Shown here one piece after another: positions 18,938-26,244 of a DNA stretch of 30,517 bases; within the stretch, counting starts at the first letter, position 1, and each line of letters opens with the position of its first letter. The position numbers were made by a program, and so were the translations under genes. The DNA comes from an uncultured Gammaproteobacteria bacterium (lineage in GTDB: Bacteria; Pseudomonadota; Gammaproteobacteria; GCA-2729495): positions 1 through 30,517 of the forward strand of contig CAMYJV010000009.1 in the NCBI GenBank assembly GCA_947258805.1. The letters are read 5' to 3'. Under the pieces are notes generated by a model. The model was not told the origin of the DNA. It worked only from the letters and a program-made list of their open reading frames with translations, and did not search any database.

Positions 18938-19412
18938 AAGCCACCTGCCGCTGTGTCTCGCGCTGCTGCTGGCAGCGTGCGGGTTTCAGCCCCGTGGGCA
19001 GGCCCAGTTGCCGGCATCCGTGCAGACGGTCCATATCAGCACGGGTGATCGCTATTCGCCGTTCTACCGGAAACTGACCACTGCGCTCCGTGGCCGGGGC
19101 GCGACGCTCACCGCCGATGCAGACAAGGCCGATGCGGTGATTCGCATCAGTCGGGACGATTCCGGCCAGCGGGTGCTGGCCGTGTCGACTCGCAATGTGC
19201 CCACTGAGTACGACGTGTACTACTCTATTCGCTATGACATCGCCGTCAATGGCGCGGTGGTCTTCGCGCCGCAGACACTGACTTTAAACCGCGACTACAC
19301 CTACGATGCGACCGAGGTGCTTGGCAAGTCGCGCGAAGAAACCGTGTTGCGCGAAGCGCTGGCTGCTGATCTGGCCGGGCTCGTCGCGCGCCGCCTGAAC
19401 GCGCTGAACTGA
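18903..19412 (+). CDS. lptE: LPS-assembly lipoprotein LptE
   Basis: LptE is the outer-membrane lipoprotein that plugs the LptD barrel and helps insert lipopolysaccharide into the outer leaflet. The 169-residue protein has a lipoprotein signal peptide with lipobox LAAC (residues 23-26, acylated Cys26), followed by GFQPRGQ, very like the GFHLRG-type start of mature LptE. The rest is a compact alpha/beta domain ending in [24 protein letters not shown] 18903 lies inside leuS, overlapping its end by 35 bases in a different frame; it gives a good signal peptide. A later TTG in the same frame at about 18930 would also encode the lipobox but leaves a shorter n-region. leuS-lptE adjacency is conserved in gammaproteobacteria. 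Confidence 0.93.
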   Translation: MSRVSWSTWLCRSHLPLCLALLLAACGFQPRGQAQLPASVQTVHISTGDRYSPFYRKLTTALRGRGATLTADADKADAVIRISRDDSGQRVLAVSTRNVPTEYDVYYSIRYDIAVNGAVVFAPQTLTLNRDYTYDATEVLGKSREETVLREALAADLAGLVARRLNALN

Positions 19413-19424
19413 CCGCGGCGGCAG

Positions 19425-20072
19425 ATGAGCACGCGCGCGGGCATATTCCGGTTTCTGGCCTACGCGGTGCTGGTGGGCGCTGTCAGTCTACTGACAGTGC
19501 GCCTCGCGGTCATGGTGCCTGCCGGTGGCAGCGTCACCGCCAACGAGCTGGTCGCGGAGGTCCAGCTCGCGCTGCTGGTGATTTGTGCGGGAATTTTTGG
19601 CTGGGTTGCGCTGCGTGATCGTCTGCGCAGGCCCCTCGCGCTGGCCTTTGTCGCGCTGTTTGGTTTCGGACTTATTCGCGAACTGCAGGATCTTCTGGAT
19701 CGGCTGGTCACGGACAACTTCTGGCAGGCATCGGCGGCCCTGCTGCTGACCGTAGCCAGCGTCTACCTGTATCGGCACAGTGCACGGCTGGTAGCGGGTT
19801 GGCAGCGCAGCTGGCCCTCTGCGGGGCTGGCCATCCTGCTGGCTGGTCTGATGCTGCTGATCCTGTTCGTGCAGGTACTGGCTGCTCCGGCGCTCTGGAA
19901 GACAATCCTGGGCGCGGGCTATACGCGCAGTGCCGTGCGGCTGTTTGCCGAACTGGCATCCCTGGGCGCGTACCTGGTGATCCTGGTGGGCAGCCTCGAA
20001 TTCATGTATGCGTGGTCACGTTTGCCGCAGACCCGTGAAATGGACCGTCCGCGGCGGCGTCGACGCCACTGA
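19425..20072 (+). CDS. Uncharacterised six-helix inner-membrane protein
   Basis: I do not recognise this 215-residue protein. It has six predicted membrane segments, at about residues 9-31, 43-63, 70-86, 99-116, 131-154 and 172-196. Short charged loops separate them: RDRLRRP around 64-70, RELQDLLDRLVTDNF around 85-99 and RHSARLVAGWQRSW around 117-130. The basic C-terminal tail ends RRRRRH. The acidic residues near the third segment (Glu86, Asp89, Asp92, Asp97) are the only polar cluster of note. It begins 12 bp after lptE, so it is probably co-transcribed with leuS-lptE, and it ends 10 bp before the convergent hisI stop. The ribosome binding site is weak. Codon use looks like that of its neighbours. 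I assign no function. Confidence 0.75.
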   Translation: MSTRAGIFRFLAYAVLVGAVSLLTVRLAVMVPAGGSVTANELVAEVQLALLVICAGIFGWVALRDRLRRPLALAFVALFGFGLIRELQDLLDRLVTDNFWQASAALLLTVASVYLYRHSARLVAGWQRSWPSAGLAILLAGLMLLILFVQVLAAPALWKTILGAGYTRSAVRLFAELASLGAYLVILVGSLEFMYAWSRLPQTREMDRPRRRRRH

Positions 20073-20082
20073 GTTGATTCGT

Positions 20083-20568
20083 TCAGAGCTTGGTGGGGTT
20101 CTCCGCGCCAGGGTAAAGCTCTTGCGGATCGAACACCTTCTCGGTCTCGGTAAACTCGAGTTGCAGGACGCCTTCTTCTTGCGGCACACCGTTGGGCACG
20201 CGCCGGTAGAAACAGGAACGGTAGCCGACGTGGCAGCTGGCACCGTTGCCGCCCACCTCGACGCGCAGCCAGACGCAGTCCTGCTCGTCGTCGATCAGCA
20301 GCTCGCGAATCTTCTGCACCAGCCCGCTGGTGGCACCTTTGTGCCACAGGACCTGGCGGCTGCGGCTGAAATAATGAGCCTCGCCCGTCTCGATGCTGCG
20401 TGCCAGGGCCTCGGCATTCATATACCCGTGCATCAGCAGCTCGCCGGTCCCGTAGTCCGTGGTCACGGCCGGTATCAGGCCGTCGGCGTCGAATTTCGGC
20501 GCCAGCTCGCGGCCTTCCTCCACTTGCTCGACGCTGGTCCGCGCGCCGAAGATTTTTCCGGAGTCCAC
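20083..20568 (-). CDS. hisI: Phosphoribosyl-AMP cyclohydrolase HisI (monofunctional)
   Basis: HisI opens the purine ring of phosphoribosyl-AMP in the third step of histidine synthesis. From GTG 20568 the protein has 161 residues. It contains [27 protein letters not shown], the acidic metal cluster [10 protein letters not shown] and the zinc cysteines in [14 protein letters not shown], all hallmarks of the cyclohydrolase. The HisE pyrophosphohydrolase domain that is fused in E. coli is absent, and no hisE gene is nearby. The start is set at GTG because AGGAGA lies eight bases upstream; the frame is open 16 codons further with no homology. It is the only minus-strand gene between uvrA and the window end, divergent from cysS and far from any other his gene in the window. 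Confidence 0.95.
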   Translation of the reverse strand: MDSGKIFGARTSVEQVEEGRELAPKFDADGLIPAVTTDYGTGELLMHGYMNAEALARSIETGEAHYFSRSRQVLWHKGATSGLVQKIRELLIDDEQDCVWLRVEVGGNGASCHVGYRSCFYRRVPNGVPQEEGVLQLEFTETEKVFDPQELYPGAENPTKL

Positions 20569-20615
20569 TGTGCATCTCCTGTCCGCGCCCCGCGGGCCCG
20601 GACGCCTCGAAGGCA

Positions 20616-20650
20616 AAAGGCTATTATAACCGGCTGGCCCGATGCCCCAT
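20616..20650 (-). promoter_or_regulatory. Likely hisI promoter with perfect -10 box
   Basis: On the minus strand, TATAAT occupies 20628-20623, giving a start near 20616 and a leader of about 48 bases before the GTG. The hexamer 17 bases upstream, TATGGG, is a poor -35. The same AT-rich patch reads TATAAC (20625-20630) on the plus strand and could serve as a -10 for cysS, so the two genes may share overlapping promoters in a 73-bp interval. Confidence 0.4.
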
Positions 20651-22045
20651 ACGCAAGTGAGCCTAGCCCTTTACAATACGTTAACCCGGCGCAAAGAGAG
20701 CTTCGAACCCGCTGCAGATGACCGGGTGACGATGTATGTCTGCGGGCCGACGGTCTACAGCTACCCGCATATCGGCAATGCCCGCCCCGCGGTGGTCTTC
20801 GACGTGCTCGCCCGGGCGCTGCGTCGCCGCTACAGGCTGACCTACGCCCGCAACATCACGGACATCGACGACAAGATCAATGCAGCCGCGGCGGCGGAAG
20901 GCGTGCCCATCGACGTCATTTCCGCGCGTTACACCGAGGCCTATCACCAGGACATGGCCGCGCTCGGTGTGCTGGCCCCGGACGTCGAGCCCCGGGCTAC
21001 GGAACACGTCGCCGGCATCCTTGCAATGATTCAGGCGCTGATTGACGCGGGGCACGCCTATGCGGCCGACGGACACGTGCTGTTCCGGGTCGCGTCCTTC
21101 CCCGAGTACGGACGGCTGTCGCGCCGTGAGCAGCGAGAGTTGCTGGCCGGTGCCCGCGTCGAGGTGGCGCCTTACAAAGAAGCGCCCGGCGATTTCGTGT
21201 TGTGGAAGCCGTCCACCGGAGACTTGCCAGGCTGGGACAGTCCGTGGGGCCGGGGCCGGCCGGGTTGGCACATCGAATGCTCCGTAATGGCCGCCATGCA
21301 TCTCGGCCGCACCATCGATATACACGGTGGCGGCAACGATCTCATTTTTCCGCATCATGAAAACGAAATTGCGCAGAGTACCTGTGCCCACGACGGGGAA
21401 AGATTTGCGCGCGTCTGGATGCACAACGGTTTCGTCAATGTGGATCACACCAAGATGTCCAAGTCCCTTGGCAACGTGATTCTAGTTCGCGACCTTCTGG
21501 AGCAGGCGCCCGGAGAGGCAGTGCGCCTGGCCTTGCTGAGTGCCCACTACCGCCAGCCTCTCGACTGGACCGGCGATGTGCTGGTGGAAGCGCGCCGTAA
21601 GCTCGACCGTTTGTACCGCGCACTGCGCGATGCCGACGGCTGGCAGAACACCTGGCAGCAGACGGAACCCGATGCGAATTTTCTCAGCGCGCTGGACGAC
21701 GACCTGAATACGCCACGGGCGCTGGCCGCGTTGTTCGATCTCGCCCGTGACCTGAACCGCTGCAGCGACCCGGCCCAGCGCGCCAGCATCGCGTCGCGGC
21801 TGCGGGCCAGCGCGGAATTGCTTGGCCTGCTGGGCGCTGACCCGGAGGCCTGGTGCCGGGGTGGCAGTGCAGATGCACCTGATGATGCCGAGATCGATGC
21901 GCTGGTTGCCGCCCGGCAGGCGGCGCGGGAACGACGTGATTTCAGCGAAGCAGACCGCATTCGCGATGAACTGACTGATCGCGGAATTCTGATTGAAGAC
22001 GGTCCGGACGGTGCCCGCTGGCGCCGGGCCGCCGCGGGGGACTGA
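20642..22045 (+). CDS. cysS: Cysteinyl-tRNA synthetase
   Basis: CysRS charges tRNA-Cys in the cytoplasm. The 467-residue protein has the class I signature HIGN (43-46) in [12 protein letters not shown] and KMSKS (271-275). The zinc ligands that select cysteine are visible: Cys34 in MYVCGPTVY, the Cys in WHIECSVMA, and the His/Glu in [11 protein letters not shown]. The length is the normal bacterial one, and the C-terminal helical domain ends in [23 protein letters not shown] 20642 precedes the conserved [10 protein letters not shown] by nine residues; an in-frame GTG at 20657 is a possible alternative. It heads a compact run with sufE, yidD and the Trm112-like gene. Confidence 0.97.
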   Translation: MPHTQVSLALYNTLTRRKESFEPAADDRVTMYVCGPTVYSYPHIGNARPAVVFDVLARALRRRYRLTYARNITDIDDKINAAAAAEGVPIDVISARYTEAYHQDMAALGVLAPDVEPRATEHVAGILAMIQALIDAGHAYAADGHVLFRVASFPEYGRLSRREQRELLAGARVEVAPYKEAPGDFVLWKPSTGDLPGWDSPWGRGRPGWHIECSVMAAMHLGRTIDIHGGGNDLIFPHHENEIAQSTCAHDGERFARVWMHNGFVNVDHTKMSKSLGNVILVRDLLEQAPGEAVRLALLSAHYRQPLDWTGDVLVEARRKLDRLYRALRDADGWQNTWQQTEPDANFLSALDDDLNTPRALAALFDLARDLNRCSDPAQRASIASRLRASAELLGLLGADPEAWCRGGSADAPDDAEIDALVAARQAARERRDFSEADRIRDELTDRGILIEDGPDGARWRRAAAGD

Positions 22046-22052
22046 GCAAGAC

Positions 22053-22481
22053 ATGGGCGACATCGAACAGGCGCAGCGCGAGCTGATCGAGGAATTCAGT
22101 TTCTTTGACAACTGGATCGATCGTTATCAATACATCATCGACATGGGCCGCAAGTTGCCGGAGTTTCCGGAAGCGTGGCGCACCGAGGATAGTCTTCTGC
22201 ACGGGTGTCAGTCGCAGGTGTGGCTGCACACCGCAGCCAGTGATGGCCGCCTGGACTTTCAGGCGATCAGCGACTCCGCCATTGTATCGGGGCTGATCGC
22301 GATCCTGATGCGCGTGTATAACGACCGTGATGCGCAGGAGATCGTGACAACGCCACCGGCTTTCATTACGGCCATCGGGCTCGACGCTCACCTCAGCCCG
22401 ACTCGGAGCAACGGGCTGAACGCAATGATCCAGGCGATCAAGTCCGCTGCCGAGGAGGTGGCCGCTGCCGGAGCAGGCTGA
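22053..22481 (+). CDS. sufE: Sulfur acceptor protein SufE
   Basis: SufE (or its paralogue CsdE) accepts persulfide sulfur from a cysteine desulfurase such as SufS and passes it on for Fe-S cluster assembly. The 142-residue protein has the family fold, with Cys52 in [11 protein letters not shown] as the acceptor (Cys51 in E. coli), and [20 protein letters not shown] near the start. ATG 22053 is eight bases after the cysS stop; the frame extends upstream into cysS but without homology. No sufBCDS genes are present, so this is an unlinked copy. Sequence alone does not separate SufE from CsdE. Its position after cysS joins two cysteine-related genes, perhaps by chance. Confidence 0.93.
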   Translation: MGDIEQAQRELIEEFSFFDNWIDRYQYIIDMGRKLPEFPEAWRTEDSLLHGCQSQVWLHTAASDGRLDFQAISDSAIVSGLIAILMRVYNDRDAQEIVTTPPAFITAIGLDAHLSPTRSNGLNAMIQAIKSAAEEVAAAGAG

Positions 22482-22536
22482 ACAGCAGCCCGAGGCCGCG
22501 CCATCCGCGGGTCGCGCGGCGGCCCTGGCCGGGAGC

Positions 22537-22758
22537 GTGATTGGTGCCTACCAGCGCTACCTGTCGCCGCTGCTGGGTCCAAGGTGCCGGTTCTACCCCA
22601 CCTGTTCCGCTTACGCGCGCGAAGCCATCGACCGCTTCGGGCTGCTTCGCGGCGGCTGGCTGAGCCTGCGGCGCCTCGGACGCTGCCATCCCTTTACCGC
22701 GGGCGGCTACGATCCGGTCCCCGAGGCGCCCGCCGCAACGCGGCAGGATGAGCCCTGA
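22537..22758 (+). CDS. yidD: Membrane protein insertion efficiency factor YidD
   Basis: YidD is a small amphipathic protein associated with the inner membrane that aids Sec/YidC-dependent insertion. The conserved core is complete: [27 protein letters not shown] with the Cys pattern, then [14 protein letters not shown]. The coordinates use the only conventional start (GTG 22537, 73 residues), which leaves four residues before YQRYLSP. E. coli YidD has about 18 there, forming the amphipathic helix. The frame is open upstream. An AGGAGG at 22453-22458 sits six bases before an in-frame CTG at 22465, which would give 97 residues. YidD normally lies between rnpA and yidC; here it is between sufE and a Trm112-like gene. 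Confidence 0.88.
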   Translation: MIGAYQRYLSPLLGPRCRFYPTCSAYAREAIDRFGLLRGGWLSLRRLGRCHPFTAGGYDPVPEAPAATRQDEP

Positions 22759-22800
22759 AAGCCCTGTGCTATATTGATTTCCACCGTCGCCACCACGCTA

Positions 22801-23058
22801 ATGGACAAAAACCTGCTGGACATTATTTGCTGCCCCGTTACCCGCCTTCCCCTGGAGATACTGGACGCAGCACGGCTCGATACGCTCAATGCCGCCATTA
22901 CCAACGGCACGGTTCAGAACGAAGCTGACGAGCGCGTTGCCGAGGCCTGCAGCGAGGCCCTGATCAGCCGCGACGGCCACCGGGTCTACCCAGTTCGCGA
23001 CGGCATTCCGGTCCTGCTGGCCGAAGAAAGCATCCAGTGGAGCCAGGTGGCCGGCTGA
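22801..23058 (+). CDS. Trm112/YcaR-family small protein
   Basis: This 85-residue protein starts MDKNLLDIICCPVTRLPLEI and ends in VYPVRDGIPVLLAEESI, the two conserved ends of the Trm112-like/YcaR family. The middle is longer than in E. coli YcaR (60 residues), with an insertion of about 25 residues. The CPxC zinc motif has become CCPVTR, and the only other cysteine, in EACSEA, is not in a second CxxC. Zinc binding is therefore doubtful. In eukaryotes and archaea Trm112 activates methyltransferases; the bacterial role is largely unknown. ATG 22801 is preferred to the in-frame TTG upstream because homology begins there. It lies 5 bp before holA. Confidence 0.88.
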   Translation: MDKNLLDIICCPVTRLPLEILDAARLDTLNAAITNGTVQNEADERVAEACSEALISRDGHRVYPVRDGIPVLLAEESIQWSQVAG

Positions 23059-23062
23059 ACGC

Positions 23063-24091
23063 GTGCGGCTGAACCTCCGCCAATTGCCCGCAAAGCTTCG
23101 TGCCGGTCTGGCGCCCATCTATCTCTTGTCGGGCGACGAGCCCTTGCTCGTGGAAGAAGCGCTGGACACCATTCGCGACGCGGCTCGCACAGCGGGTTGC
23201 ACCGGTCGTGAGCGTTACGTCGCCGAACGTGGCTTCGACTGGGACGTGCTGCAGCGCAGTCTCGACAACCTGTCCCTGTTTGCCGAATCACAGCTGGTTG
23301 AGCTCCGCCTGCCGACGGGCAAGCCGGGTGATGCTGGTGCCAGGCATCTCACCGCGCTGGCTGCTGACCCGCCACCGGACAAAATCGTTGTCGTGATGAC
23401 GCCGGCGCTGACTGGTCGCGCGGCGCAGGCCAAGTGGGTGAAGAGCCTCGTTGGCGCCGGTGTTTGGGTGCCCCTGCGCCCGCCCGAGGCAAGTGAGCTG
23501 CCAGCCTGGCTCGCCGGGCGCCTGCGGGCCGCCGGGCTGGAATACGATGCGCCTGCCCTGGAGCTGCTGGCCGCGCGAGTTGAGGGCAACCTGCTGGCCG
23601 CGAAACAGGAGATCGATAAACTCGTGCTGCTCACGGCCGGCGAACGCGTGGATGTCGACGCCGTCCGCGCCGCGGTAGCCGACGGCGCCCGTTACGATGT
23701 CTTCCAGTTTGCCGACGCCGCGCTGGCCGGTGACGGCCCACGTGCCACCCGGATACTCCGGCACCTGGAGCAGGAAGGCGTGGCAGCCACGCTTGTCCTG
23801 TGGAGCCTGGTGCGCGAGCTCATGACTTTGAGCACCGTCACCCTCCGCGCCGGGCACGGTGAGCCCCTGGCTCGCGCGCTGTCTGCGGCCGGTGTCTGGA
23901 GCCAGCGGGAATCGCTGGTAGGCAGGGCAGCACGGCGTGTCGGCGTGGCGGGCGCGCGACGGCTGCTGCAGCAGGCGGCGGCTGCCGACCGGATCGTGAA
24001 AGGTGCCCGGCCGGGCTTGCCCTGGAACGCTCTGCTGGAACTGACCCTTGGCCTTGCGGGTGGCGCTGCGCTGCAAGCGGAGACTGCGTGA
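23063..24091 (+). CDS. holA: DNA polymerase III subunit delta (HolA)
   Basis: HolA is the clamp-loader subunit that opens the beta sliding clamp. The 342-residue protein begins MRLNLRQLPAKLRAGLAPIYLLSGDEPLLVEEALDTIR, the typical start of delta, with the GDE segment that follows strand 1. Family segments follow, including LFAESQLVELRLPTGKPG and LEYDAPALELLAARVEGNLLAAKQEIDKL and, in the C-terminal collar domain, ILRHLEQEGVAATLVLWSLVRE. Length is close to the E. coli protein (343). GTG 23063 is five bases after the Trm112-like stop, and the stop overlaps nadD as GTGA. In E. coli holA directly follows lptE; here about 3.6 kb separates them. Confidence 0.96.
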   Translation: MRLNLRQLPAKLRAGLAPIYLLSGDEPLLVEEALDTIRDAARTAGCTGRERYVAERGFDWDVLQRSLDNLSLFAESQLVELRLPTGKPGDAGARHLTALAADPPPDKIVVVMTPALTGRAAQAKWVKSLVGAGVWVPLRPPEASELPAWLAGRLRAAGLEYDAPALELLAARVEGNLLAAKQEIDKLVLLTAGERVDVDAVRAAVADGARYDVFQFADAALAGDGPRATRILRHLEQEGVAATLVLWSLVRELMTLSTVTLRAGHGEPLARALSAAGVWSQRESLVGRAARRVGVAGARRLLQQAAAADRIVKGARPGLPWNALLELTLGLAGGAALQAETA

Positions 24092-24741
24092 GCCCGGCAA
24101 CAGACGCGTCAAGTCGGTCTATCGGCATCTGCGGTGGCAGCTTCGACCCGGTGCACTTTGGCCACTTGCGCACGGCGCTGGAGGTTTGCGAACTGCTGGA
24201 TCTCGAGGCTGTCCGCTTCCTGCCGTCGCGCCTGCCCCCGCATCGAGAGGCGCCGCGCGCCGGGCCTGACCTGCGCGTGCAGATGCTCGAGGCCGCCGTT
24301 GCGGATGTCGGTCAGTTCAGCGTCGATCGGCGTGAACTCCTGCGCACCGGCCCTTCCTACACCATCGACACGTTGATCTCGCTGCACCAGGAACTGCCCG
24401 GGCAGAGCTTCGTGCTGATACTTGGCATGGATGCTTTTCTCGGCCTGCCGGACTGGCACCGCGCAGAAGAACTGGCCGACTACACGCACTTTATGGTGGC
24501 GCATCGACCGGGCTGGCAGCCGCCCGAAACGGGGGTGCTCGGCAGCTGGCTGGCGAGTCGCCAGACTCGCGTCCCCAGTGATCTGGCAACCGGGGCCGGG
24601 CGCATCTATGTGCACCCGGTGACCGCACTGGATATCTCATCCACGGCGATTCGTGAGCGGATTGCCGGCGGTGGAGATCCACGATTCCTCGTTCCGGAAT
24701 CGGTACGCGAGGTGTTAACGCAGAGCAATTGTTACGCATGA
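24088..24741 (+). CDS. nadD: Nicotinate-nucleotide adenylyltransferase NadD
   Basis: NadD transfers AMP to nicotinate mononucleotide to make deamido-NAD in the NAD pathway. The 217-residue protein has the nucleotidyltransferase signature GGSFDPVHFGH (16-26) and the second ATP-binding motif DISSTAIRERI (around 183-193). In between are RTGPSYTIDTL and LILGMDAFLGLPDWHR, typical of NadD rather than the related CoaD. GTG 24088 overlaps the holA stop as GTGA, indicating coupling. A gap of 49 bp to rsfS, the longest within this string, holds only the rsfS ribosome binding site. Confidence 0.97.
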   Translation: MSPATDASSRSIGICGGSFDPVHFGHLRTALEVCELLDLEAVRFLPSRLPPHREAPRAGPDLRVQMLEAAVADVGQFSVDRRELLRTGPSYTIDTLISLHQELPGQSFVLILGMDAFLGLPDWHRAEELADYTHFMVAHRPGWQPPETGVLGSWLASRQTRVPSDLATGAGRIYVHPVTALDISSTAIRERIAGGGDPRFLVPESVREVLTQSNCYA

Positions 24742-24790
24742 CGGAGCACAGACAAGCGATGAAGCATGACCGTATGAGCAGGAGAGTCGA

Positions 24791-25162
24791 GTGACCGATA
24801 GCAGCGCACTGGTAACGATGACAAAAGACGTGCTCGACGACATGAAGGCGCGGGAGGTTCGCGTGCTTGATGTATCGGCCATCACGTCCATTACGGATTA
24901 CATGGTGATTGCCAGCGGGACTTCGCGCCGGCACGTGAAGTCCATTGCCGAGCGCCTTGTCGAGCGTGCGAAAGCCGAGGGCTATACGCCCATCGGCGTC
25001 GAGGGCACTGAAGCTTCCGAATGGGTGCTGGTAGACCTGCAGGATGTCGTCGTGCATGTGATGCAACCTGAGGTCAGGGACTTCTACAAACTCGAAAAGC
25101 TTTGGGAGCTGAACGACGATTCGACGGGCTCTGCGGGATCAAAGGCGGAGGCGGGTGCCTGA
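24791..25162 (+). CDS. rsfS: Ribosomal silencing factor RsfS
   Basis: RsfS binds ribosomal protein uL14 and blocks joining of the 30S and 50S subunits in slow growth. The 123-residue protein has the family's DUF143 fold, with MKAREVRVLDVSAITSITDYMVIASGTSRRHVKSIAE and GVEGTEASEWVLVDLQDVVVHVMQPEVRDFYKLEKLW. A low-complexity tail of about 18 residues (DDSTGSAGSKAEAGA) extends past the conserved domain. GTG 24791 is supported by AGGAGAG seven bases upstream; the in-frame ATG at 24818 lacks such a site. nadD-rsfS-rlmH order is conserved in many bacteria. Confidence 0.97.
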   Translation: MTDSSALVTMTKDVLDDMKAREVRVLDVSAITSITDYMVIASGTSRRHVKSIAERLVERAKAEGYTPIGVEGTEASEWVLVDLQDVVVHVMQPEVRDFYKLEKLWELNDDSTGSAGSKAEAGA

Positions 25163-25183
25163 CGGGCGCCACGAGTTGCCTGT

Positions 25184-25654
25184 ATGCGCATTTCACTACT
25201 CGCCGTGGGCACACGCCTGCCTGCCTGGATCGGCGAGGGTTTCGAAACCTACCGAAAACGCATGCCGGGGCACATTCAGCTCGAGCTGCAGGAGATTCCG
25301 AGCGGGGCCCGCGGTGGCCGCGACAGTGCCGGGAAAGCGCGCGCCCGGGAAGGAGAACGGATACTGCGCCGCGTCGACGGCCGTGATTTGCTGATTGCAC
25401 TGGACGAACGCGGTTCGGAGTGGAGCACTGCGGAACTGGCCGGCGAGCTGGAAAAGTGGCTGGCCGGGTATCCGCGCGTCGCGCTGGCAGTGGGTGGGGC
25501 GGACGGTCTGGATGCCGAATGCCGTAACCGGGCCCAGCGGCTCTGGTCCCTGTCCCGTCTCACGCTGCCCCACGGCATGGTGCGGGTGCTGGTTGCAGAG
25601 CAGCTCTACCGCGCCTGGACCCTGCTTGCCGGCCACCCCTACCACCGCGCGTGA
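25184..25654 (+). CDS. rlmH: 23S rRNA pseudouridine-1915 N3-methyltransferase RlmH
   Basis: RlmH methylates pseudouridine 1915 in helix 69 of 23S rRNA in the assembled ribosome, using S-adenosylmethionine. The 156-residue SPOUT (knotted) methyltransferase starts MRISLLAVGTRLPAWIGEGFETYRKRMP. It contains ALAVGGADGLD (the glycine-rich cofactor loop) and ends with LSRLTLPHGMVRVLVAEQLYRAW...GHPYHR, the conserved C-terminal knot and substrate-binding tail. Length matches the family. The ribosome binding site before ATG 25184 is weak. The stop overlaps the maf GTG. Confidence 0.97.
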   Translation: MRISLLAVGTRLPAWIGEGFETYRKRMPGHIQLELQEIPSGARGGRDSAGKARAREGERILRRVDGRDLLIALDERGSEWSTAELAGELEKWLAGYPRVALAVGGADGLDAECRNRAQRLWSLSRLTLPHGMVRVLVAEQLYRAWTLLAGHPYHRA

Positions 25655-26244
25655 CGCAGCCCCGCGTGTACCTGGCTTCGGCGTCGCCTCGCCGCCTGGA
25701 GCTTCTGCAGCAGCTGGGCGTCCCGTGCGTGGTTCGCCCGGCCGATACGGATGAGACGACCCGGCCCGGAGAACCCCCGGACGAATATGTGCGCCGTGTA
25801 GCCGTCGGCAAGGCGCGCGCCGTGGCAGCATCGGTCGCGGAGCCGAGCGAACTGGTGCTGGCAGCAGATACCGCAGTGGTGCATGACGGCAATATTTTCG
25901 GCAAGCCCTCGGACCGGGCAGACGCTTTGCGGATGCTGGCCGCTCTGAGCGGCTCCAGCCACGAGGTGTATACCGGGGTGGCGTTGGTAGGCGACTCGAC
26001 GTGCCGGCACGCCGTGAGCCGCTCCGAGGTCAGGTTTCGCGCTATCGGCAATGCTGAGGCTGCCGCTTACTGGGATCATGGCGAGCCGGCGGACAAGGCC
26101 GGCGCCTATGCCATACAAGGCCTGGGTGCCGTGTTCATCGAATCGCTGCACGGCAGTTATTCAGGTGTGATGGGCTTGCCGCTGTACGAGACGGCGCGGT
26201 TGCTGGAATCTTTCGGGTATCGTTTGCTCGGTGGCGAAACGTGA
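25651..26244 (+). CDS. maf: Maf-family nucleoside triphosphate pyrophosphatase
   Basis: Maf proteins hydrolyse selected nucleoside triphosphates to monophosphates, probably to clean non-canonical or excess nucleotides. The 197-residue protein shows SASPRR (10-15), LAADTAVV with the catalytic-site Asp near residue 73, GKPSDRADALRMLAALSG and DKAGAYAIQGLGA. Position between rlmH and rng and the overall sequence match the YhdE group (dTTP/UTP pyrophosphatase) better than the YceF (m7GTP) group, but I judge this from motifs only. GTG 25651 overlaps the rlmH stop as GTGA, and the gene's own stop overlaps rng in the same way. Confidence 0.95.
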   Translation: MTQPRVYLASASPRRLELLQQLGVPCVVRPADTDETTRPGEPPDEYVRRVAVGKARAVAASVAEPSELVLAADTAVVHDGNIFGKPSDRADALRMLAALSGSSHEVYTGVALVGDSTCRHAVSRSEVRFRAIGNAEAAAYWDHGEPADKAGAYAIQGLGAVFIESLHGSYSGVMGLPLYETARLLESFGYRLLGGET

